NCBI GenBank assembly: GCA_003170295.1
Contig: PNAJ01000057.1
Location: forward strand, 83,212-147,211
DNA length: 64,000 bases
Direction of reading: 5' to 3'
Source of the DNA: Bryobacterales bacterium
GTDB taxonomy: Bacteria > Acidobacteriota > Terriglobia > Bryobacterales > Bryobacteraceae
A program made the translations under genes and the position numbers. The notes below the pieces were generated by a model, which saw only the letters and a program-made list of their open reading frames with translations, ran no database searches and was not told the origin of the DNA. This document shows positions 31,320-38,773 of the stretch, in pieces; the stretch's first letter is position 1; every line of letters begins with the position of its first letter.

Positions 31320-34256
31320 ATGAAAAATACATCGATTTGTATCCTTATAGCGTCTTATTTGACCATAATTACGCACGCGCAGAGTCTTCGCGGTACCGTA
31401 ACCGACCCATCGGGCGCTCTGGTTCCAAGCGCCCTGGTGCAGCTCCGCGGCCCAGGCCCCGAGCAGCGCGCGACGACCGACGATAAAGGGCAATACACGT
31501 TTACTTCGGTGCGGCCCGGCAACTACACGGTCCGCGTGATTGCCAAGGGTTTCAGCGTCAATCAGAAGCAGAATTTCGAAATCACGTCGGCGAAAACGCT
31601 GGATGTTCAGCTCACTATCGAGGCGGAATCGCAGGTAGTGAATGTTGAGGAGACTGCGGGGCAGGTGACCACCGATCCGGGTTCGAACGGCGACGCGTTG
31701 GTGCTCCATGCCAAAGAATTAGAAGCACTTTCAGACGATCCCGACGAGCTCGCGCAACAGTTGCAGGCGATGGCTGGGCCGGCGGCGGGACCGAACGGAG
31801 GTCAGATATATATTGACGGGTTCACCGGCGGCAACCTGCCGCCGAAATCGTCGATTCGCGAAGTCCGTATCAATTCGAATCCTTATGCGCCGGAGTACGA
31901 CCGTCCGGGATTCGGGCGTATTGAAATTCTGACAAAGCCAGGAACCGACACGATGCACGGGCAGGTGTTTTTCCAGTTCAACAATGAACATTTTAATTCC
32001 CGTAGCGCATTGTTTATGCAATCCTCGCTGCCGCCTTATAAACAGATCTTCGAAGGATTCAACCTCGGCGGGCCGATTAAGAAAAACAAGGCATCGTTCT
32101 CGCTCGATTTCGACCGGCGCGATATTACCGAAAATGCGTTCATTCTGGCGACGACGCTCGACAGCAATTTCAATCCGCAAACGATCAATCAAGGGGTAGT
32201 GACGCCGCAGACGCGCATGACTATCACGCCTCGTCTCGATTACATGATCAACGACAAGAATACGGTAGTGGTGCGGTATCAGAATACACGTATCGGCCAG
32301 GATGATAACGGTGTCGGCAGCTACAGTTTGTTATCGCAGGCGTACAATTCGACGAATCAGGAAAATACTATCCAGCTCACCGAAACAGCCGTGCTGAGCG
32401 CGAAGGCGATCAATGAAACGCGGTTTCAATACCAGCACGTGACATCGAGCAACATCGCCGCGGATACGACTCCGCAGATCAACGTGGCGGGGTCGTTCGT
32501 GAGCGGGGGCTCGCCCAACGGGAACTCCGGCAGCAGGCAGAACAGCTATGAGCTGACCAACAATACGACCTATGTATTCGGTTTGCACTCGTTCAAATGG
32601 GGCGCGCGCATTCGCGAATCTTCGGTCAGCAATACGTCGATGAACGACTTTAACGGGGCCTACACATTCCTTGGCGGGAGCGGTCCACTACTCGATGCGA
32701 ATAATCATGCAATCGCGGGAACATCAGAGCCGCTCACTGCGCTTCAGGTTTATCAGCGGACCCTGATCGGACAGAAAGCAGGATTGACCGACGCGCAAAT
32801 CCGGTTGCTGGGCGGAGGCGCCGCGCAATTTCAACTGGGCGCGGGAACGCCTACCATCAGTGTCAATCAGTTTGACATCGGTCTCTACGCCAACGACGAT
32901 TGGCGATTAAAACCGAACCTCACGTTGAGCCTCGGCCTGCGCTATGAGAACCAGACGAACATCAGCGACTACGGGAATTTCGCGCCGCGCGTGGGTGTTG
33001 CATGGGGGATGGACGCGCACGGCGGTAAGCCCGCGAAAACCGTGCTGCGCGCGGGGTTTGGCATCTTTTACGATCGCATCGCATTGAACTCGACGCTCAA
33101 TTCCGAGCTTTATAACGGCATCACGCAGCAGTCGTATTTCATCATGAATCCGGCGTTTTTTCCTGTGATTCCGACGCTTAGCTCGCTCACGAAGTCGCCG
33201 CAACAACTGCAGGAGTTGTACGCGGAGATCGTGGCGCCGCGTTCTTATCAGGGAAGCATTGGTGTCGACCGGCAGATCAACAAATACGCCCGCATTAGCG
33301 CGCAATACATGACCAATCGAGGGGCGCACTTGACGCGGTCGTTGAATATCAACGCTCCTATTAATGGGACGTATCCGTTTGGTGATTCCACGTTGCGGCA
33401 GTTGACGGAAGCCAACGGACTTAGCAGGACGAATCAGTTCGTGATGTCGCCCAGCGTCAACTATAAGAAGTTTTTCCTGTTTGGATTTTATTCCTATGCG
33501 CATGGCAGGAGCGACAACGAGGGAGCGCCGGCCGATCCGTACAATCTGAAAGCGGAGTGGGGCCCGTCGACGTTCGCCGACGTGCGGCATCGCGCGGTGA
33601 TCGGGACCAACATCCCTTTGCCGTGGCAAATCAGCATCAGCCCATTCCTGATGATGAGCAGCGGAGCGCCGTATAACATCACGACCGGCATCGATTCCAA
33701 CGGCGATGGCGTCGCGGCGGAACGGCCGTCGCTTTCGACCAGCGTGTCAGCCGCAAGTTGCACTGGTACGGGCTTCAAGTATGAGGCGGGCTATGGATGC
33801 TTCAATCTGAATCCAGCGCCGGGTACGGCGATCGGGCGGAACTACGGCCGTGGTCCCGCGACGGAGGCGATCATGCTGCGCATCGCGCGGACGTGGTCGT
33901 TTGGAAACAAAGAGACGGCGCAAGGGCCGCAGGGTGGTGGTCCTCCGATGGGCATGGGCGGTGGCGGTCCTCCGCGCGGTGGTCCTCCTCCGGGTGGCGG
34001 CGGTGGTGGTGGCGGCCCGATGATGATGGGCGGCGGAGGCGGCGGGGCAGGGAAGAAATACAGCCTGACTGCGAGCGTGCAAGGGTCCAACGTGCTGAAT
34101 CATACGAATTTTGGAGCACCAGTGGGGAACCTGTCGTCGCCGTACTTCGGCGAATCGATCAGCCTGGCATCGGGCTTCGGGCCTCCTGGCGGAGGGAGTG
34201 GGGGGTCGCCTACGTATAACCGGAAGATCACTTTGCAGATGCGGTTTACTTTCTGA
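31320..34256 (+). CDS. TonB-dependent receptor with CarboxypepD_reg domain and Gly/Met/Pro-rich loop
   Basis: 978 residues: signal peptide (MKNTSICILIASYLTIITHAQ), CarboxypepD_reg domain ~22-105 (LRGTVTDPSGALVPSALVQLRG), plug ~110-215 (IYIDGFTGGNLPPKSSIREV, RPGFGRIEILTKPGTD), then the barrel, closing with RKITLQMRFTF. The plug is shorter than in the other two receptors here. Near the C-terminus, at nucleotides ~33934-34056, a run of about 40 residues is nearly all Gly, Pro and Met (GGGPPMGMGGGG...PMMMGGGGGG), placed between two barrel strands. Metal capture by this loop is possible but is inference. Follows the DUF5666-like gene closely. Confidence 0.87.
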   Translation: MKNTSICILIASYLTIITHAQSLRGTVTDPSGALVPSALVQLRGPGPEQRATTDDKGQYTFTSVRPGNYTVRVIAKGFSVNQKQNFEITSAKTLDVQLTIEAESQVVNVEETAGQVTTDPGSNGDALVLHAKELEALSDDPDELAQQLQAMAGPAAGPNGGQIYIDGFTGGNLPPKSSIREVRINSNPYAPEYDRPGFGRIEILTKPGTDTMHGQVFFQFNNEHFNSRSALFMQSSLPPYKQIFEGFNLGGPIKKNKASFSLDFDRRDITENAFILATTLDSNFNPQTINQGVVTPQTRMTITPRLDYMINDKNTVVVRYQNTRIGQDDNGVGSYSLLSQAYNSTNQENTIQLTETAVLSAKAINETRFQYQHVTSSNIAADTTPQINVAGSFVSGGSPNGNSGSRQNSYELTNNTTYVFGLHSFKWGARIRESSVSNTSMNDFNGAYTFLGGSGPLLDANNHAIAGTSEPLTALQVYQRTLIGQKAGLTDAQIRLLGGGAAQFQLGAGTPTISVNQFDIGLYANDDWRLKPNLTLSLGLRYENQTNISDYGNFAPRVGVAWGMDAHGGKPAKTVLRAGFGIFYDRIALNSTLNSELYNGITQQSYFIMNPAFFPVIPTLSSLTKSPQQLQELYAEIVAPRSYQGSIGVDRQINKYARISAQYMTNRGAHLTRSLNINAPINGTYPFGDSTLRQLTEANGLSRTNQFVMSPSVNYKKFFLFGFYSYAHGRSDNEGAPADPYNLKAEWGPSTFADVRHRAVIGTNIPLPWQISISPFLMMSSGAPYNITTGIDSNGDGVAAERPSLSTSVSAASCTGTGFKYEAGYGCFNLNPAPGTAIGRNYGRGPATEAIMLRIARTWSFGNKETAQGPQGGGPPMGMGGGGPPRGGPPPGGGGGGGGPMMMGGGGGGAGKKYSLTASVQGSNVLNHTNFGAPVGNLSSPYFGESISLASGFGPPGGGSGGSPTYNRKITLQMRFTF

Positions 34257-34302
34257 GAAGTGGCCAGCGCGGCCCGATGATCCAGAGCGGTAGGATAGGC
34301 TC

Positions 34303-34518
34303 ATGACGATCGAACTCAACTCGGAACAGCAGCGCGTGGTCGATCTCGCGATTCAGTCTGGCGCATACCGCGACTCCAATGAGGTGATTGCTACGGCGCT
34401 ATCGATGCTTGCTGAGGACATCGAAGATGGGGCCGTTTCAGAAGCGCGCGCGCATGAGCCGCGATCTACGCTAGCCGAGGTCGAGGCGGAATTGCGGGCG
34501 CGCGGCAAGTTGAGGTGA
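34303..34518 (+). CDS. ParD-like antitoxin, apparently without toxin
   Basis: 71 residues: MTIELNSEQQRVVDLAIQSG is the ParD ribbon-helix-helix start, AYRDSNEVIATALSMLAED the second helix, and the end LAEVEAELRARGKLR the toxin-binding tail. ParE toxins usually follow directly. Here the next 58 bases are non-coding and a gene on the opposite strand ends at 34576, so the partner is absent. Confidence 0.75.
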   Translation: MTIELNSEQQRVVDLAIQSGAYRDSNEVIATALSMLAEDIEDGAVSEARAHEPRSTLAEVEAELRARGKLR

Positions 34519-34575
34519 AAGATGGAGGGGGGTAGGAGTCGGAGGAAAGGTAACTCTGCCGGATTCCGTATTCGC

Positions 34576-35403
34576 TCAGCCTTCGGATGCCGAATGCCTC
34601 ACGCAGCGCAAGGCCGATTGCTCCCGCCAGTACTCATCGCCGACAGGAAGCCAGCCGTGAGGTAGTTTTGCTGTCGCGTTTTCATTGTGTATCACGATGA
34701 ATTCGTTCCCCGGCTCGTAGGGGGTATTGACCCAATCTGAGGCACTGTAAATCAGCGCGCTCACATGGGCGTACGCAGGGTCAAGAAAAATGTCTGTCTT
34801 GACTCGCGCGCCCTTAGCCTTCTGAACCCCATCCCTGTGTTCGAGAGAATAGCCGGCGTGAGCGCCGGTGCTTTTGTTCACGTCCAGGACTAGATAGCCA
34901 ACGCCGAGGGCGGCGCGAACAATTCGCGGAATGGGTTGCTCCAAAAACTGCGTGTAGAGCATACATCCAGAAATCGCGATGACCGCAGCCTGTTCCTGCT
35001 GGATGATCTTGTCCTGAATATAGCCCTTGATGATCCTGGATTTCGTTTCGATGGCGTTTCGTAAGCGGAGGATGAAATCGTCAACGGGCACCTCATACGA
35101 CCCGTTTCTTGGCGGGGCTTCGAGTGCATCCTCGCCACTGCCGGGGTAGGCAACAACAGCTTCAATCCAAACATCAGGGTTTGTCGCGCGCAGGTCAGGG
35201 CCTCTTTGCTTCTTCTTAGTGCGATTCTGCTCAACAATGTTGATTCCAGAGCGCCGGAGAGCGTGCGCTAGGTATAGTTCCCAGAAAACGGACGGTGGCA
35301 TATCCGTCATCGCATGATGGGAGGCGTTCGCGTCTAAGAAATGACAGCATTCTTGCCGAAGCTGCTCACGAAACTTGCGGCCCTGTGATGTCATTTCCAA
35401 CAT
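34576..35403 (-). CDS. Hypothetical protein with a PD-(D/E)xK-like segment
   Basis: 275 residues, soluble, no signal peptide. I do not recognise the family with certainty. Around residues 40-90, VFWELYLAHALRRSG supplies an early helix Glu and RGPDLRATNPDVWIEAVVAY resembles the PD...(D/E)xK strand pair of restriction-like nucleases, though Lys is replaced (EAV). A lysine-rich stretch (NRTKKKQRGPD) precedes it. The C-terminal part (FLDPAYAHVSALIYSASDW, FIVIHNENATAKLP) looks like the end of a nuclease or effector-type domain. It stands alone among antitoxin-like genes. A nuclease function is a hypothesis only. Confidence 0.5.
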   Translation of the reverse strand: MLEMTSQGRKFREQLRQECCHFLDANASHHAMTDMPPSVFWELYLAHALRRSGINIVEQNRTKKKQRGPDLRATNPDVWIEAVVAYPGSGEDALEAPPRNGSYEVPVDDFILRLRNAIETKSRIIKGYIQDKIIQQEQAAVIAISGCMLYTQFLEQPIPRIVRAALGVGYLVLDVNKSTGAHAGYSLEHRDGVQKAKGARVKTDIFLDPAYAHVSALIYSASDWVNTPYEPGNEFIVIHNENATAKLPHGWLPVGDEYWREQSALRCVRHSASEG

Positions 35404-35527
35404 AACTTAAGAACTATGATAACGCGGTCGGCGAAGGAGTCGCCTCCCCTTCGCCCCTTGCGCAAGTCGTGGAAAAATCGGGGGAGGTTGCTGCCCCGGT
35501 GTCCGGTTTCCTGGGTCGATACGTGTC

Positions 35528-35992
35528 ATGATGACAAATGGGGGCAAGTTACCGATGTCCACTTTGGGGATCGTTGGTGAAGAGATCGACAAACAAGCGG
35601 CGCTGGCTAGCGCGGCACTCCAAGGCATCGCGGGCGTTGGGCCGCGTGCTGTCCTCGATATGCTGGGGCCGTACTCGGCGGTACTTTACATTGCCGAGCG
35701 CGTTGTCGAATCCGATGTTTTCAACGCGGAACTGGTTCGGTCTCTCCACTCCAAAGTGCTTCCTCTGGAGCGCATGGCTGACAGCATGCTCGCGGACGCC
35801 AGGCAGCGGGGTTATTTCGACGATCCAGATGTAGCCGAGCCGCTTCATTGGCTGGAGACCTGCAATGAGCAAGTGAAGGACTGCATGGTTGCGCTGGAAT
35901 CCATGCTGGACCCGCAACTCGACGACCTTATGAACGCGGCGGTTGAGGAGCACCAGCGGGGTGAGACGGTTCCACTGGAGTCGATTCGTTGA
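35528..35992 (+). CDS. Unrecognised 154-residue protein, probable antitoxin or partner of the adjacent RelE
   Basis: Start at 35528 or, as likely, at the internal ATG at 35555 (MSTLGIVGEEID), which has GGGGGCAAG upstream. The protein is mostly helical (LVRSLHSKVLPLERMADSML, LHWLETCNEQVKDCMVALES) with no cysteine motif or membrane segment. Its end, VEEHQRGETVPLESIR, looks like the C-terminus of antitoxins that accompany RelE/ParE toxins (-GETV-LE--). The RelE gene begins 13 bases after its stop. At 145-154 residues it is about twice the usual antitoxin size. Function inferred from position only. Confidence 0.55.
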   Translation: MMTNGGKLPMSTLGIVGEEIDKQAALASAALQGIAGVGPRAVLDMLGPYSAVLYIAERVVESDVFNAELVRSLHSKVLPLERMADSMLADARQRGYFDDPDVAEPLHWLETCNEQVKDCMVALESMLDPQLDDLMNAAVEEHQRGETVPLESIR

Positions 35993-36004
35993 ATGGGTCG
36001 TTGA

Positions 36005-36271
36005 GTGAGCCGCTACAGCCTTTCTGTATCCGGGTCAGCTGCAAAATACCTGGATCGCTGCGACGCGCCGACCCGTGAGCGGTTGCAACAGAAGCTCGAA
36101 AAGCTAAAGGTCGGTCCCTTCGATAGGCAGAATTCGAAACCCCTGAGGGGCAGGAAAGAGCAGAGATCGGCGAGGGTCGGAGACTTTCGCATCCTCTTTC
36201 AGGTGCACGGCCTTGATATCATCGTTGTTGAGATTGGCCCTCGCGGCGACATATACAAGCACGGGCAGTGA
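36005..36271 (+). CDS. RelE/ParE family toxin
   Basis: 88 residues from a GTG. The RelE fold is clear: SRYSLSVSGSAAKYLDRCDAPTRERLQQKL, then LRGRKEQRSARVGDFRILFQV and a final strand DIIVVEIGPRGDIYKHG. The basic residues of the mRNA-cleaving face (R in SARVGDFRILF and R in PRGDIY) are present. It would be a ribosome-dependent mRNA endonuclease or a gyrase poison. Upstream partner is the 154-residue protein; a BrnA-type protein follows 39 bases later. Confidence 0.88.
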   Translation: MSRYSLSVSGSAAKYLDRCDAPTRERLQQKLEKLKVGPFDRQNSKPLRGRKEQRSARVGDFRILFQVHGLDIIVVEIGPRGDIYKHGQ

Positions 36272-36310
36272 TCGTTTTGCTCATGGTTCTCGCGTACTGA
36301 GAGGACGATC

Positions 36311-36661
36311 ATGGCGAGGAAATTATCCGAATTATTTCAGGCCACGCGCCTGAAGTGCATGAGATCCGAAGATATCAAGAACAGGCAATGGACTGACGCC
36401 GAACGGCAAGCGATGCGCCGTATTTCCGAACGTCAGGCGGCTGGAAAAAGCTCGCGCGTTAGCCGGGACATCCCTCGGCTGACCGATTCGCAGTTGGCGG
36501 CCATGGTCCGGCTTCGAGATGCCCGGAAGCCGAAAGTCGCGGTGAGCGTGCGTCTTGACCCGCCGGTACTCGATTGGTTGAAATCTAAGGGCGAGGGGCA
36601 CTTGACTCGCATCAACGACATCCTTACAAGGCTGATGGAAGCGGAGCGCCGGACGAGATAG
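36311..36661 (+). CDS. BrnA-family antitoxin-like protein
   Basis: 116 residues. The C-terminal part KPKVAVSVRLDPPVLDWLKSKGEGHLTRINDILTRLMEA is the BrnA RHH signature, preceded by a basic region (RQAMRRISERQAAGKSSRV) and LTDSQLAAMVRLRDARK. BrnA normally pairs with BrnT and is encoded after it; here no BrnT exists and the gene lies after a RelE toxin instead. It may be a third component of this locus or a leftover antitoxin. It is preceded by a modest GAGGACG ribosome-binding site. Confidence 0.75.
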   Translation: MARKLSELFQATRLKCMRSEDIKNRQWTDAERQAMRRISERQAAGKSSRVSRDIPRLTDSQLAAMVRLRDARKPKVAVSVRLDPPVLDWLKSKGEGHLTRINDILTRLMEAERRTR

Positions 36662-36681
36662 GAACAACCTAGGCGATCTTG

Positions 36682-36716
36682 AGTGCCGCTCCCTGCGGTC
36701 ACGGCTCGGTAAAAGC
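36682..36716. repeat. Dispersed repeat, family B, copy 2
   Basis: AGTGCCGCTCCCTGCGGTC then ACGGCTCGGTAA. Compared with the copy at 29265, the CCGCTCCCTG-GGTC-CGGCTCGGTAA core is kept with few changes. It lies 20 bases after the BrnA-like stop. Confidence 0.65.
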
Positions 36717-36879
36717 ATGCCGCGTTCCGCTACATGCACGGCTTGGGGTCGAGAAATACGGCCGCTATACAACTAAGCGCTGCACGTTGATAACGCATCA
36801 GGCCGGCGTGCGGCGGTTTCCTTAATTTGGCCAACCTCGTGCTCACAAGAGGCAGACATCTTAATAGAAGGAAGGTTAT

Positions 36880-37077
36880 ATGCACGAGTCACACAGGAGA
36901 GCGGCGGAGCAGCACGAACTCGCGGCACACGCCCATCGCACGGCGGCCGAGCACAATGAAAAAGGGGATAACCCGACGAGTAACTGGCATGCCGAACGGG
37001 CGCTGGAGTATTCGAATCACGCTTACGAACTTGCCAAGGATGCGCACACGAAATCCGGGCAGATGGTGACGCTTTAG
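36880..37077 (+). CDS. Small His-rich protein
   Basis: 65 residues preceded by a strong ribosome-binding site (AGAAGGAAGG). The composition is striking: MHESHRRAAEQHELAAHAHR then TAAEHNEKGDN and NWHAERALEYSNHAYELAKDAHTKSG. It is a single helical hairpin of two amphipathic stretches in which His recurs every three to four residues. The first module (HxxAAExHxLAAHAHRxAA) is repeated almost exactly in the next gene. Cytoplasmic; metal or acid-stress buffering is possible, but no function is known to me. Confidence 0.72.
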   Translation: MHESHRRAAEQHELAAHAHRTAAEHNEKGDNPTSNWHAERALEYSNHAYELAKDAHTKSGQMVTL

Positions 37078-37080
37078 TTT

Positions 37081-37428
37081 ATGTCTACACGCTATAACGA
37101 CGGATCCCATTACGAGAATCACCAACGAGCCGCGGAGTTGCACGACCTTGCGGCGCACGCCCATCGCAGCGCGGCCGACCATCGGGGAAAGCAGGATCAC
37201 GAGACCGGGCCGGAACATTCACGACACGCTCTGGAGCACTCCCAGAGAGCTCATGAGCAGAGTGCGGAGACGCATCACGCTGCGACGACGGAGCATGGCA
37301 TCGCCCAGTTCGGCCATAGTGAGATCGCGGCCCGCGCGCATGAGCTTTGGCGGGCGAGAGGCTGTCCGGAGGGATCCTCGCAAGCGGATTGGTTCGACGC
37401 CGCGGAAGAATTACGAGGGCGCAGCTGA
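37081..37428 (+). CDS. His-rich protein with C-terminal DUF2934 domain
   Basis: 115 residues starting three bases after the previous stop. Residues ~10-75 repeat the His module of its neighbour (NHQRAAELHDLAAHAHRSAA, HSRHALEHSQRAHEQSAETHH). Residues ~80-115 are DUF2934: IAARAHELWRARGCPEGSSQADWFDAAEELRG, a short helical domain widespread in soil proteobacteria and Acidobacteriota. The pair must be co-translated. Fusion of the His module to DUF2934 is a common way this domain is displayed; role unknown. Confidence 0.8.
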   Translation: MSTRYNDGSHYENHQRAAELHDLAAHAHRSAADHRGKQDHETGPEHSRHALEHSQRAHEQSAETHHAATTEHGIAQFGHSEIAARAHELWRARGCPEGSSQADWFDAAEELRGRS

Positions 37429-37576
37429 CCATATCCGGTCGCTTGACTCTCGGTGGTCACGCTTGCGGAAATAGCGAAAAGTTTTTACAAAATTTAAACT
37501 TATCGGGCGGTTATATTGAGGTCGTTTCCAGCATACTGTCCATGGTCGCCAATCTCCAAATCAACGGAAACCTAAC

Positions 37577-38686
37577 ATGCGCCTGTCCGTAAATAACTTG
37601 TCCATGCCTCTGTTCGCGATGATGGCTGTCACGCCGATCGTCGCCGGTCCTTTAGGGTTTAATGTCACCCTCCTTGCATCCGACCAACCCGGCGTCGCGG
37701 CGACGACGGACCCGGGCCTCCTCAATGCATGGGGTCTCGCCGCTTCTCCGGCCTCTCCGTTCTGGATCAGCGCGAACGGCTCCGGTACATCCGTGCTTTA
37801 TAACGGAGCGGGGGCAAAAGTGGCACTGGTCGTGACGATCCCTGGCGCCGGCACTCCTACCGGGATAGTCTTCAGTGGTGTGGGCGGATCGTTCAATAGC
37901 GATTCATTTCTATTCAGTTCTGAAGACGGGACGATCTCGGGATGGAGAGGCGCGCTGGGAACGACCGCTGAGACACTGGTCGCGGGGAGCGCCGCTAACG
38001 TCTATAAAGGCCTCACGCTGGGAACCGTGGGTGGAAGCACCTACGCCTACGCCGCCAATTTTCGGACGGGAGCCATCGACGTGATTAAAGGGAATGCCGC
38101 GGATCCGGGCCTTAGCGGCTCTTTTGTGGACGGGAGCCTGCCAGCCGGTTACGCGCCCTTCAATATACAGAATCTCGGCGGCGTACTTTACGTCACCTAT
38201 GCGGTGCAGGATAGTGCGAAGCGCGATGACGTGCCTGGCGCGGGTAATGGCATCGTCGACAAATTCGATTTGAACGGTAATTTCCTCGGTCGCGTGGTAA
38301 CGGGAGGCGCGTTGGATTCTCCTTGGGGACTTGCCCTGGCTCCTGCGGGGTTTGGCGATGTTGCGGGAGATCTCCTCGTCGGGAATTTCGGCGATGGCAC
38401 GATTCATGCCTACGATCCGTCCACGGGAACTCTTATCGAGACACTGCAGGACGCGGGCGGGAATCCCATCATGATCGACGGTTTGTGGGCTCTCCGCTTC
38501 GGCAATGGTTCTGGATCGGCAAGCGTGACAAATCTTTATTTCACGGCCGGCCCCAATCACGAAGCCGACGGGCTCTTCGGCGATCTGGCGACTGTTCCAG
38601 AGCCTGCAACCTGGGCACTGGCCGGGCTCGGCGCTGCTGTGGTCCTTCTGCGGAAGCGGCTGCTTGGTTCTCCTTCGAAGAATTAG
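37577..38686 (+). CDS. TIGR03118 family protein with PEP-CTERM sorting signal
   Basis: 369 residues. A signal peptide (LFAMMAVTPIVAGPLGF) leads into a TIGR03118 beta-propeller-like body: LLNAWGLAASPASPFWISANGSGTSVLYNG, SEDGTISGWRG, NFRTGAIDVIKG, SPWGLALAPAGFGDVAGDLLVGNFGDG. The tail is a textbook PEP-CTERM: VPEPATWALAGLGAAVVLLRKR, i.e. the VPEP box, a TM helix and a basic end. In producers of an exosortase (EpsH/XrtA) such proteins are cut and exported together with extracellular polysaccharide. No exosortase is in the window. The AT-rich stretch upstream (37480-37520) probably holds the promoter. Confidence 0.88.
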   Translation: MRLSVNNLSMPLFAMMAVTPIVAGPLGFNVTLLASDQPGVAATTDPGLLNAWGLAASPASPFWISANGSGTSVLYNGAGAKVALVVTIPGAGTPTGIVFSGVGGSFNSDSFLFSSEDGTISGWRGALGTTAETLVAGSAANVYKGLTLGTVGGSTYAYAANFRTGAIDVIKGNAADPGLSGSFVDGSLPAGYAPFNIQNLGGVLYVTYAVQDSAKRDDVPGAGNGIVDKFDLNGNFLGRVVTGGALDSPWGLALAPAGFGDVAGDLLVGNFGDGTIHAYDPSTGTLIETLQDAGGNPIMIDGLWALRFGNGSGSASVTNLYFTAGPNHEADGLFGDLATVPEPATWALAGLGAAVVLLRKRLLGSPSKN

Positions 38687-38773
38687 AGCAATTTCGCTCG
38701 CTGGCGCGTCTAACGGATTGAGAAGCCGCGTTTGCGGAGCTTCTGATATCCTGTTAACAGAGGGCTTTCGCCT

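Noticed and set aside
36827..37069. 80-codon frame overlapping the first His-rich gene
   Set aside because: No ribosome-binding site, basic low-complexity product; the other frame has the ribosome-binding site and the repeat shared with its neighbour.
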